Virus record (IMG/VR): IMGVR_UViG_3300042887_000985
Location: 1 to 40,981 of that record
From: a virus
Direction: 5' to 3' (one strand)
Length of the DNA stretch: 40,981 nt
The first letter of the stretch is position 1; each line of letters opens with the position of its first letter. Below the pieces are notes generated by a model. The model searched no databases, was not told the origin of the DNA, and worked only from the letters and a program-made list of their open reading frames with translations. Both the position numbers and the translations under genes were made by a program. Below are positions 21,953 through 28,848 of the stretch, in pieces.

Positions 21953-22018
21953 ATGAGAGTTTGCACATCGAACGAGACGAACTCGAACGAAGAAACCAAA
22001 ATAGAAAACCAAAAATGA
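21953..22018 (+). CDS. Possible 21-aa leader peptide, coupled to the next gene
   Basis: ATG 21953 has GGAGG (21942-21946) 6 bp upstream, the best ribosome site around. The short frame is very polar (N, E, T, K; ends IENQK) and stops at TGA 22016-22018, overlapping ATG 22015 of the next gene as ATGA. This would couple translation. An alternative is a start at ATG 21949 in the next gene's own frame, adding 22 residues to it; the Shine-Dalgarno spacing there is only 2 bp. Confidence 0.4.
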   Translation: MRVCTSNETNSNEETKIENQK

Positions 22019-22230
22019 AAATCGAAATAAAATTCACAGATGGAACAAGCCGCACAATCGGCGGAGCCAATGACATTGCAACCTGCCTAGATTACGATCT
22101 GGGTCGCAACTGGGTAGAATCAAATGGTCTAGTATGGGCAGCAGAGGACGCCGAAGGCCACGAAGACGACTCAAGTGCAGAAATTCTAATCGACGGTGTT
22201 CGCACTAGCATCGACAACCTCCCAATCTAA
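22015..22230 (+). CDS. Small hypothetical protein of the early region, 71 aa
   Basis: Chosen start ATG 22015 (KIEIKFTDGTSRTIGG); ATG 21949 in the same frame is possible. Two N-terminal beta strands are followed by LGRNWVESNGLVWAAEDAEGHEDD and a final beta hairpin (EILIDGVRTSIDNLP). It is acidic. No cysteine, membrane or catalytic motif is seen, and the family is unknown to me. It could be an early host-takeover protein, given its first place in the early block. Confidence 0.55.
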   Translation: MKIEIKFTDGTSRTIGGANDIATCLDYDLGRNWVESNGLVWAAEDAEGHEDDSSAEILIDGVRTSIDNLPI

Positions 22231-22234
22231 ATAC

Positions 22235-22387
22235 ATGGAACCACTAACATTTCTCGCACTATTCGGAATTTGCACTTGCTGTGCCTTTATCGCTGGTTAT
22301 CTAATCGGCAACATCAAAGCCACCTGCGAATCAGAGCAAACCCGCCGCTGGTGGATGAACCGCCAGATCAAACGGGAGCGGAAATAA
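22235..22387 (+). CDS. Single-TM small membrane protein, 50 aa
   Basis: Starts 4 bp after the preceding stop. Residues 3-25 (PLTFLALFGICTCCAFIAGYLIG) are one hydrophobic helix, followed by a basic tail with WWMNRQIKRERK, so the C-terminus should face the cytoplasm. Cysteines at 13, 15 and 16 lie within the helix. It has no holin cassette around it, so it is more likely an early membrane-acting protein. Function unknown. Confidence 0.6.
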   Translation: MEPLTFLALFGICTCCAFIAGYLIGNIKATCESEQTRRWWMNRQIKRERK

Positions 22388-22416
22388 AGCAAAAACAAAA
22401 AACAGGAAACATAAAA

Positions 22417-23817
22417 ATGAAAAAAACAGAACAACGCAATTTATTTGAAGATAAAAAAGAGTTTATTTATCTTGAGACGATTATTGGGTCAGGATTTGAG
22501 GCGGATGTTGCAAAACTAGCCCTTGATGACGGTATAGCATATCGAGCAGCAAGAAAAAATATGCAGATACACTCTGCGGTGCTGGTTAAAGTCAATGATG
22601 AGTTTGCTGGCTTTTTCACATTTCAAAACAACCATGAGATAAAAGAGTTTTGCTTGCTTCAATCTACGATTAAGCCTGAGTTCTTCTCTTATGATCTTTA
22701 TTCAGAAATGACGGCAGAGGTTGTTTCACACAATAAAAACCATTATCCAGCATTTATTACAACAAATCCAAAAAGTAAATTTGAAACGCCTAAATTTTTT
22801 GAGAGCATGGGTTTTAGAACTTACTTAGAAATGTCTGGATATGCTTATATGATATTAGGCTCAGACGAGCAAGCTAGATTTAAACTTCTCGCACACATTA
22901 CAATGTGCAATGTGTGGAACTCAATAAGCGGAAGATGGCTAAAATTAAAAAGAGAATGGAATGCGCTAATTGAAGGAGCTGGTGAAAAGGCATCAGTTAA
23001 AAATCCAAAGTATGCAACCCGTGATGGGTGCTGGCAAGGTAGCAGCGGGATGTCAAATGTTGTATTTACAACGCATAAAGTTGAGGACGGCATAATAAAA
23101 ACAAACTCGGAAAAATCACACAATGGAAACGCCTCTGTTTTAGATCCAGTAGCGTGTGAGGTTATCCTTCGTTTCTTTATGCCAGCGAACGGGAAACAAG
23201 TTTACAATCCATTTGGCGGAGGCGTCCAATTTGGATTTGTGTCAGGGCATTATGGATATGATTACGAATCAAGTGAAATTAGAAAAAACCAATGTGATGC
23301 AAATAATTTGATATGCGGTGAATTAAAGGGGAAAGCAATTTGGACGCACAGCGATAGTTCGATCTACAAACCGAGCCACAAATCAGATCTAGTTTTTACT
23401 TGCCCTCCATATTACAAGGTTGAGGAATATCTTGATTATGATGGAAAGCCTCCAGCGGGGGAACTAAACACTCTTCCAGATTATGAAACTTTTAGAGATT
23501 TGCTTTTTTCTGGATATAGAAACGCTATTGATTCATTGAATGAAAATTGTTTTTTTGTTGTAATGACTGGCGATAGCCGAGATAAAGATGGCGGGTATTA
23601 TTGTTGCGAGTCTGAGCATGAGTTATTCTTTAAAAATGAGGGCTTAATGGTTTATAATAAAATCATTTATCTTGAGTGTGAGTTTACACGCCTTGCTCAT
23701 GCTAAACGGACGCTAAATTATAGGAAATTTCCTAAACGTGAGCAAAAAATCATAGTTGCTTACAAGGGCGATCCAACTAAAATCAAAGACCTATATCCTT
23801 CAGTCGGGAGGCTTTAA
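22417..23817 (+). CDS. GNAT-like domain fused to a DNA methyltransferase, 466 aa
   Basis: Residues 20-150 resemble a GNAT/Mom-type acyltransferase fold: ETIIGSGFEADVAKLALDDG, AVLVKVNDEFAGFFTF (strands 4 and 5) and FITTNPKSKFETPKFFESMG. Residues about 235-466 are a methyltransferase: DPVACEVILRFF, motif I NPFGGG (264-269), and catalytic TCPPYY (328-333), the DPPY-type motif IV; methyl-binding precedes catalysis, so the order is alpha/gamma-like. The N4/N6 amino group of a base is the expected site. It is AT-rich against its neighbours, and couples (TAATG) to the next gene. The unusual fusion suggests base hypermodification or protection; the N-terminal role is inference. Confidence 0.78.
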   Translation: MKKTEQRNLFEDKKEFIYLETIIGSGFEADVAKLALDDGIAYRAARKNMQIHSAVLVKVNDEFAGFFTFQNNHEIKEFCLLQSTIKPEFFSYDLYSEMTAEVVSHNKNHYPAFITTNPKSKFETPKFFESMGFRTYLEMSGYAYMILGSDEQARFKLLAHITMCNVWNSISGRWLKLKREWNALIEGAGEKASVKNPKYATRDGCWQGSSGMSNVVFTTHKVEDGIIKTNSEKSHNGNASVLDPVACEVILRFFMPANGKQVYNPFGGGVQFGFVSGHYGYDYESSEIRKNQCDANNLICGELKGKAIWTHSDSSIYKPSHKSDLVFTCPPYYKVEEYLDYDGKPPAGELNTLPDYETFRDLLFSGYRNAIDSLNENCFFVVMTGDSRDKDGGYYCCESEHELFFKNEGLMVYNKIIYLECEFTRLAHAKRTLNYRKFPKREQKIIVAYKGDPTKIKDLYPSVGRL

Positions 23818-24641
23818 TGAAAAACTACTCAAACATAATATCATTAAATCTTAATTCTAGAGGGGTTTACTGTATAGATACCAGCATGGGATGTGAGAGC
23901 GGGATGAGAAATGAACTAGGGGGTTGTTATGGTGATTGTTATGCGGCAAAGTCAGCAAAACTATACGGATATGATTTTTCGAAAACAGTTTTAAGGGGGT
24001 TTGATGGATATTGGCATGAAATTGAAATATTAAAAAAAATAAATCATTCAAAAGCCAAGTTTATTAGAATAGGATGCAGTGGAGATCCTTCTGAAAATTG
24101 GCAGCATTGTATTAATATTTTAGACAAATTAAAAACCTGCAATAAAGAGATAGTGATAATTACAAGACATTGGACGCTTTTAAGCGACCAGCAGATAGAG
24201 TGGCTTTCCCGTTTAAATATTTGTATCAACTCATCCGTGTCGGCTCTCGACACTCCAGAAATAATGTATAGATCAATTTCTCAATTCAAAAGACTGGAAA
24301 AGCATTTAAAGTCAGTCCTAAGAATAGTATCATGTGATTTTAATACTAAAAATGAAACTGGCTTAAATTTGCACCAAATTCAAAATGAGTTATTTAAAAA
24401 TGAACCAGTGATTGATACTATATTTAGACCAAGTTTAAAAAATAAACTTGTGATTGATGGCATTGTAAATGTTTCTAAAACCTTATTCAACGGCAAAAAA
24501 ACATTAACGAGCAAGTTTAATAAAAGAACATTTGCAGGGAAATGCAAGAATTGCTCGGAGTTATGCGGAGTTGGCGTAAAGTCAAACTACAAACACACAA
24601 CAAGGCCAGGGCTTGAAACACAAAATCAATTTTGGAATTAA
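23817..24641 (+). CDS. Cysteine-rich radical-SAM-like protein, 274 aa
   Basis: Cysteines 19, 26, 37 and 41 occur in MGCESGMRNELGGCYGDCYA, near the N-terminus, like the G-C-x-x-x-S-x-G-C-x-x-C-Y-A site of phage radical-SAM-like families (compare DUF5131), though here the spacing is C-x10-C-x3-C. Later segments fit a TIM-barrel: FIRIGCSGDPSENW (83-96), IVIITRHWTLL and SSVSALD. The C-terminus adds CKNCSELCGVG, a second possible iron-sulfur or zinc site. Base composition is very AT-rich (15 of 60 G+C at 23821-23880). Start overlaps the methyltransferase stop, so both likely act in one pathway, perhaps converting a modified base. Not proven. Confidence 0.6.
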   Translation: MKNYSNIISLNLNSRGVYCIDTSMGCESGMRNELGGCYGDCYAAKSAKLYGYDFSKTVLRGFDGYWHEIEILKKINHSKAKFIRIGCSGDPSENWQHCINILDKLKTCNKEIVIITRHWTLLSDQQIEWLSRLNICINSSVSALDTPEIMYRSISQFKRLEKHLKSVLRIVSCDFNTKNETGLNLHQIQNELFKNEPVIDTIFRPSLKNKLVIDGIVNVSKTLFNGKKTLTSKFNKRTFAGKCKNCSELCGVGVKSNYKHTTRPGLETQNQFWN

Positions 24642-24646
24642 TTACA

Positions 24647-24958
24647 ATGACCGCCGAAGAACTACATGACGCGGAATGCGAGTTCACCCGCAGCCTTCTG
24701 TGCGGGATGATTCAGCAGGCCGTTGCCGACCTGCAAAGCGAGAAGGTATTTTTAAGCAAACAGCTAAACGAGGCTCAAGAACTCGACCGCGAGTCAGCAA
24801 TTCATTTCATCCGATCAAAAGCATTTCAGGGCATCTGCGATGTCTTAGCACTCCCAGCAGACAAAATAAAAACAAGGGCATTAAAAAATGATACTCTCAC
24901 TCGATCCAGGAACGACCCACACCGCGTTCGTGCAATTCGACCAACAAAAAATAGTTGA
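24647..24958 (+). CDS. Small hypothetical protein of the recombination operon, 103 aa
   Basis: ATG 24647 gives TAEELHDAECEFTRSLLCGM; an in-frame TTG at 24632 is possible. Almost wholly helical, with coiled-coil heptads (LQSEKVFLSKQLNEAQEL). The last 24 codons overlap the start of the RuvC-like gene by 71 bp in another frame, more than usual here, and turn basic (RSRNDPHRVRAIRPTK). No family was recognised. The position suggests an accessory of DNA recombination. Confidence 0.58.
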   Translation: MTAEELHDAECEFTRSLLCGMIQQAVADLQSEKVFLSKQLNEAQELDRESAIHFIRSKAFQGICDVLALPADKIKTRALKNDTLTRSRNDPHRVRAIRPTKNS

Positions 24959-25328
24959 CCACGGCCACCTTCCGAATGCCGAGATCCGCCAAGTTCTCAT
25001 CGGTCGCGAATACGACCGAGTGGCTTGCGAGATGATCGCATCCTACGGCATGGCGGTCGGTGCAAGCACCTTTGAAACGTGCGTATGGATCGGACGATTC
25101 ATCGAGGTTGCGAGAGTGGACGTTGAATTAATTTTTAGGAAAGATATCAAACTTTTTCTCTGTGGCACAATGCGAGCCAAGGACGCGAACATTCGCCAAG
25201 CCTTGATCGACAAAGTCGGGCCGCAGGGAACAAAGAAAACCCCAGGGGCGACTTATGGAATTAAGTCGCACACTTGGGCGGCACTCGCTGTGGCCGTATT
25301 CGCAGCGAACAACAACAAAAGAAAATAG
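24888..25328 (+). CDS. RuvC-like Holliday junction resolvase, 146 aa
   Basis: Starts ILSLDPGTTHTAF, the RuvC/RNase H-fold first strand with catalytic Asp6. The second acidic residue is Glu48 in the strand ACEMIASYG. The C-terminal helix is KDANIRQALID and then GIKSHTWAALAVAVFAA with His128 near the expected third acidic/histidine position. The length matches phage RuvC-like resolvases. It would resolve branched DNA before packaging and works with the Sak4-like and PD-(D/E)XK genes that follow in one operon. Confidence 0.85.
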   Translation: MILSLDPGTTHTAFVQFDQQKIVDHGHLPNAEIRQVLIGREYDRVACEMIASYGMAVGASTFETCVWIGRFIEVARVDVELIFRKDIKLFLCGTMRAKDANIRQALIDKVGPQGTKKTPGATYGIKSHTWAALAVAVFAANNNKRK

Positions 25329-25331
25329 AAA

Positions 25332-26261
25332 ATGAAAATAACAAAAGGAAAACAAACACGCGCCCAGCGCGTCGTCATCTACGGCGTGGAGTCCGTAGGC
25401 AAAAGCACATTCGCGGCCAAGTTCCCGAAGCCGCTATTCTTGGACATCGAGGGCGGCACGTCCCACCTAGACGTTGACCGTTGCGAGATCAACAGCTGGA
25501 AACAATTAACGGATGCGTTAACAGAAGCCAAGGTGACCGATTACAAAACCGTAGTCATCGACTCGGCAGATTGGGCAGAACGCCTGTGCGTTGAAGACCT
25601 ACTCGCCACCAGCAAGAAAACCAGCATCGAGGACTTTGGATTTGGTAAAGGTTGGGTGATGATCGCGGAAAGAATGAGTCGGATGCTGTCCAGCATTGAT
25701 CAACTCATTGACGCCGGCAAGAACGTGGTGATGATCGCGCACTCAAAAATCGTGCGCTTTGAAGCACCAGATGCGCTCGCCGCATACGACCGGTACGAGT
25801 TGAAACTGAGTAAGCAAAGCTCGCCACTACTTAAAGAGTTTGCGGACGAGCTTTGGTTTTTACGATTCAAGACCAAGGTCTCAACAACGGACTCCGGCAA
25901 GGGCAAAGGCATCGGCGGCAAGGAACGCATCTTGTTAACCACGCACAGCGCGGCATACGATGCGAAGACGCGAAGCGGACTCGCAGAGGAACTCCCGCTA
26001 GAGTGGGCATCGGTCGCGCACTTGTTCGAGGCCGTTGCAACTAAACAGCCGAACCATATCGTCGTAACCGACGAAATGGTCGGCTGGCAAGAACGGCTCG
26101 CAGAGCATGAAGGAGCTGTTAACCAGTTCCTAATTGCTCGCGGCGTATTAACAAGCGAACAGACTTGGCGTGACTGCGCTCCGGAATACCTGCATCGCGT
26201 AGCGCTTCGGGTCGATCAGTTCGTCAACACAGCTATCGAATGGAGGTCGGCAAACAAATGA
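25332..26261 (+). CDS. Sak4-like RecA-fold recombination ATPase, 309 aa
   Basis: Walker A is GVESVGKST (18-26), followed by LFLDIEGGTSHLDVDR, the typical second motif of AAA_24/Sak4 proteins. Walker B fits KTVVIDSADW (about 76-85). Further typical parts are GKGWVMIAERMSRML, NVVMIAHSKI (sensor) and a late KERILLTTHSAAYDAKTR. Phage Sak4 proteins promote single-strand annealing with an SSB partner; that partner is probably the 27275 gene. Start ATG 25332 follows the RuvC stop by 3 bp. Confidence 0.88.
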   Translation: MKITKGKQTRAQRVVIYGVESVGKSTFAAKFPKPLFLDIEGGTSHLDVDRCEINSWKQLTDALTEAKVTDYKTVVIDSADWAERLCVEDLLATSKKTSIEDFGFGKGWVMIAERMSRMLSSIDQLIDAGKNVVMIAHSKIVRFEAPDALAAYDRYELKLSKQSSPLLKEFADELWFLRFKTKVSTTDSGKGKGIGGKERILLTTHSAAYDAKTRSGLAEELPLEWASVAHLFEAVATKQPNHIVVTDEMVGWQERLAEHEGAVNQFLIARGVLTSEQTWRDCAPEYLHRVALRVDQFVNTAIEWRSANK

Positions 26262-27262
26262 GCAAAGAGATATCACCATCCTCCCTGCCAAAACTCGCCG
26301 AATGCGCTCTCTTCGAGGGCGCAGGCGGAACAAGCTTGGCAGCGGAGCGCGGCACGGCGGTTGACGTTGCGATCCGAAACCTTATCTCGGCAGAACATGA
26401 CGTTGCAATCGTAGGCGAAGACGCCGGAGCTATCGGTTACGGAGTCGAGGAACTGACACGCCTTGCAAAGGGATCGTTTGTCGAGACTCGCGAAGAGTAT
26501 CTTGCAATGGCAGTCCCTGGGCTCTCGAAACTCGGCACGGCAGACGCAGTCTGCAAGGCCGAGAAATGGGTCGCAGACATCAAGACAGGCCAGTTACGCA
26601 ATTACAGAGATCAGCTTCAGGCATACTCATTAGCGTGCATGGAAGATAACTTTGAAATGTCTTGGACTGCTCATGTTATCTACGTCGATCAAAAGTTAAT
26701 TCGTAGCTACGACTTCACCTACGAAGAAGCCAAGCAGGGCACACAAAGAACAATCGACCGCGCAACAAGCGCGGAGGCGAAGCCGACGCCTTGCGAGTAT
26801 TGCAGTTGGTGCAAACACTACAACAGCTGCAACGCCATCGTGCGGCAGGCTGAGAGCGCTATCGCTCTCATTCCCGACGTTACAGGCAACAGCATCGATG
26901 CGATCCGCCAGCGAATACTCGCAACGGCAGAGAGTATGGGAGCGTTCGCAAAAGAGTGGAAGCTCGCAGAAAAGGAGATCGCCGAGCCGGTGCTTGGTCA
27001 TCTCAAGACTCGTCTTGAAAACGGCGAAGAAGTCGCAGGATGGAAACTCACCAGCATGAGCGGAAGGAAATTCGTGGAAACAGACGCAATAGCAAAAGCA
27101 AGCCAAAACATCACAAAAGAGACACTAATACTCGCCCTTGGCGGTAAGATGTCAGAAAAGAGTTATCTCGAACTCTGCGCCAATAACGGCGTAGAGCCAG
27201 ATACAACGGCGATCAAGGCCGGAGCGCCGACAACACAACTCCGCCAAACAAAAATAAAATAG
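26258..27262 (+). CDS. PD-(D/E)XK nuclease, Cas4/AddB-like, 334 aa
   Basis: ATG 26258 overlaps the Sak4 stop. The core reads GTADAVCKAEKWVADIKTG (Asp in DIK near 107 and its lysine), then RDQLQAYSLACME, the Q-x-x-x-Y helix of RecB-type nucleases. Cysteines in CEYCSWCKHYNSC (about 178-190) could hold an iron-sulfur cluster with an earlier Cys (about position 11). Exonucleolytic resection of DNA ends for recombination is the likely role. The last 100 residues are helical with a GWKLTSMSGRKFVE strand pattern, as in DUF2800-type phage exonucleases. Confidence 0.85.
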   Translation: MSKEISPSSLPKLAECALFEGAGGTSLAAERGTAVDVAIRNLISAEHDVAIVGEDAGAIGYGVEELTRLAKGSFVETREEYLAMAVPGLSKLGTADAVCKAEKWVADIKTGQLRNYRDQLQAYSLACMEDNFEMSWTAHVIYVDQKLIRSYDFTYEEAKQGTQRTIDRATSAEAKPTPCEYCSWCKHYNSCNAIVRQAESAIALIPDVTGNSIDAIRQRILATAESMGAFAKEWKLAEKEIAEPVLGHLKTRLENGEEVAGWKLTSMSGRKFVETDAIAKASQNITKETLILALGGKMSEKSYLELCANNGVEPDTTAIKAGAPTTQLRQTKIK

Positions 27263-27274
27263 AAAAACAAAAAT

Positions 27275-27781
27275 ATGCCAACATACAAAGCATCAGAACC
27301 GAAGCAGGCCGCGATTTATTTCGTAGAGCCAGGAACCTACGAAGTCGAGATCGTTAAAGCCGTCGAGAAGACTTCCCAAGCCGGAAACCCAACGATCAAG
27401 CTCGACGTTGCCGTCCTACTTGAAGGCGGAACAACAGGGCCGACGATGTGGGAACATTTAACCTTCACCCCGAAAGCGGCGTGGAAGGTTGACCAAGTGC
27501 TCTCCAGCATCGGTCGCGCCGTAGTCCCAGGCGAAGACGTGACGGTGGAAGCCGAAGACCTTATTGGCGAAAAAGGAGTCTGCGTCATCGGCGTAGAGCC
27601 AGGTCAGACCAATCCAGATCACCAGTTTAATTGCGTAGAACGCTGGTTGTTTGGAGACGAGAAAGCCAAATGGCTAGGCAACCGGCGCAAGCCAGCGGCC
27701 AAGACGGACAAGCATATCGTCGCCAAAAGCAATGGTTATGTTCCTCAACCCGCCGACGAAACCGACGACATTCCGTTCTAA
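27275..27781 (+). CDS. Single-stranded DNA-binding protein, DUF669-like, 168 aa
   Basis: The body has an OB-like beta pattern: GTYEVEIVKAVEKTSQAGNP, then IKLDVAVL, then MWEHLTFTPKAAWKVDQVL, all typical of phage DUF669 proteins. The C-terminus DETDDIPF is the classic acidic SSB tail that docks partner proteins. It follows the nuclease by 12 bp. The tail and operon strongly support a single-strand binding role with Sak4-like annealing. Confidence 0.88.
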   Translation: MPTYKASEPKQAAIYFVEPGTYEVEIVKAVEKTSQAGNPTIKLDVAVLLEGGTTGPTMWEHLTFTPKAAWKVDQVLSSIGRAVVPGEDVTVEAEDLIGEKGVCVIGVEPGQTNPDHQFNCVERWLFGDEKAKWLGNRRKPAAKTDKHIVAKSNGYVPQPADETDDIPF

Positions 27782-27784
27782 TAA

Positions 27785-27994
27785 ATGAACGGATCTCTCA
27801 CTCTCCGGTTGGTCATCTGTATGAATGACTGCCCTATTGGGCTTAGGTTGGAAAGGGGCGACCCGCTACCAGTCTACCAACATACATACGACGACACGCC
27901 GGAGGGGAGAGCACTTGCTGAAACCCATTTAGAAAGAATATCAGATTATGTTCGACGGCATAACAAAGATGTTAAATCTCGCAAGACTAGTTAA
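27785..27994 (+). CDS. Small hypothetical protein, 69 aa
   Basis: Starts 3 bp after the SSB stop. An internal ATG (27821, NDCPIGLRLERGDP) is an alternative. The remainder is helical (GRALAETHLERISDYVRRH) and basic at the end. It overlaps the next small ORF by 47 bp. Low certainty; the family is not recognised. Confidence 0.5.
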   Translation: MNGSLTLRLVICMNDCPIGLRLERGDPLPVYQHTYDDTPEGRALAETHLERISDYVRRHNKDVKSRKTS

Positions 27995-28127
27995 AGAGCA
28001 GATGGCCGATCTTGAATTACTCGTAGATTTATTAAACAAACGTATCGAATACTTAGATAATGAAAACGATGAACTGCGAAAAGACAACCGACGGCTCCGC
28101 CAATTCCTATCCGGACAAGATGAATGA
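27948..28127 (+). CDS. Small coiled-coil protein, 59 aa
   Basis: ATG 27948 opens FDGITKMLNLARLVKEQ and reads into a leucine-zipper-like pattern with LELLVDLLNKRIEYLDNEND and DELRKDNRRLRQFL. The stop (TGA 28125-28127) overlaps the next ATG 28120 region. The regular leucines every 3-4 residues and rich E/K/R content support a real coiled coil, perhaps a small replication accessory. Short, so confidence is moderate. Confidence 0.5.
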   Translation: MFDGITKMLNLARLVKEQMADLELLVDLLNKRIEYLDNENDELRKDNRRLRQFLSGQDE

Positions 28128-28326
28128 CCAAATGCAACATTGGAAAGGGTATCCGCTCCGGTGCTGGCCGAACCATCAAGACGACTGCTATCGATGGGAC
28201 TGGGAAATCCTAATCGACGGCACTTGGCTTGAGGTTGTAACTCAGTCCACGAGATGGATAGAGGAGGAGGCCGAGGAGGTGCTGGAAAGGCATTTAAGGA
28301 AGAAACAAAATGATCCTATCACCTGA
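28120..28326 (+). CDS. Small hypothetical protein, 68 aa
   Basis: ATG 28120 overlaps the previous stop region. Sequence NDQMQHWKGYPLRCWPN, then CYRWDWEILIDGTWLEV shows a tryptophan-rich beta fold with two cysteines, followed by a long acidic helix (WIEEEAEEVLERHLRKK). It overlaps the initiator by 17 bp. Such W-rich small proteins are frequent in phage early operons; function unknown. Confidence 0.55.
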   Translation: MNDQMQHWKGYPLRCWPNHQDDCYRWDWEILIDGTWLEVVTQSTRWIEEEAEEVLERHLRKKQNDPIT

Positions 28327-28675
28327 CTTTCCTGACCATTACAAGACGAAAATCCTGTTGCGCCTAGCCGGTCACGCAGGCGTGTTTAGCCTTCTCAAGT
28401 TGTGGTCGCAATGCCAATTTCGTAAATGCGAAAGGATAGAAAAGCCAGCGGATATCGTCGCAGCGATAGCCGACTGGACAGGTGACCCGATGCAACTCGA
28501 AAATGCGCTCGTAGAAAGCGGCTACGCAAGGCGCGAAGGTGACGCGCTTGTCTTGCATCAATGGCAAGACCAAAATAAGCGTTTATTCTCGAATTACAAA
28601 AATGGGAAGAAAGGCGGAAGGCCGAAAAGTGAAGCTCCAAAGCCTGCAAAAAAGCCAGTCGGAATGCGTCTGTAA
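28310..28675 (+). CDS. Replication initiator/replisome organizer-like protein, 121 aa (possibly truncated)
   Basis: The N-terminus (LSPDFPDHYKTKILLRLAG, then LLKLWSQCQFRK) and middle (WTGDPMQLENALVESGYAR, VLHQWQDQNKRL) match the winged-helix phage replication proteins that continue as NGKKGGRPK. After TAA 28673-28675 the same frame continues with ITQTKPNDNPNETQR before the next stop (28721), the low-complexity sequence typical after GGRPK in this family. So the gene may carry a nonsense mutation or sequencing/assembly error, or the tail is naturally lost. It lies directly before the iteron cluster and the DnaB-like gene. Confidence 0.78.
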   Translation: MILSPDFPDHYKTKILLRLAGHAGVFSLLKLWSQCQFRKCERIEKPADIVAAIADWTGDPMQLENALVESGYARREGDALVLHQWQDQNKRLFSNYKNGKKGGRPKSEAPKPAKKPVGMRL

Positions 28676-28740
28676 ATAACCCAAACGAAACCCAACGATA
28701 ACCCAAATGAAACCCAACGCTAACCCAACAATAACCAATG
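28676..28740. repeat. Iteron-like phased repeats, candidate replication origin
   Basis: ACCCAA occurs at 28679, 28690, 28701, 28712 and 28723, each exactly 11 bp after the last; a sixth, degenerate ACCAA follows at 28734. At a larger scale, 22-bp units at 28676-28697 and 28698-28719 differ at one base, with a partial third unit. One site per DNA turn is typical of initiator binding. Position between initiator and helicase genes resembles the iterons inside lambda gene O. Confidence 0.75.
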
Positions 28741-28746
28741 GTGGTC

Positions 28747-28821
28747 TAGATAGATAGAATATCTATCTACTACCGTAGATAGATAGGCTTCGCCTCTCTC
28801 GCTTAAGGCGAGAGGCGAAGC
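28747..28821. repeat. Two hairpins downstream of the iterons
   Basis: TAGATAGATA (28747-28756) and TATCTATCTA (28760-28769) make a perfect 10-bp stem with a 3-nt loop; the tagata motif recurs at 28774-28785. Then 28787-28802 and 28808-28821 form a long stem (GCTTCGCCTCTC...GAGAGGCGAAGC) with a 2-nt bulge and loop TTAAG. The first, AT-rich, may be the unwinding region. The second lacks a T-run, so is not a simple terminator; it may attenuate or mark the origin end. Confidence 0.7.
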
Positions 28822-28848
28822 TATCCAGAAGCAAAAAGAAAGGAAAAG

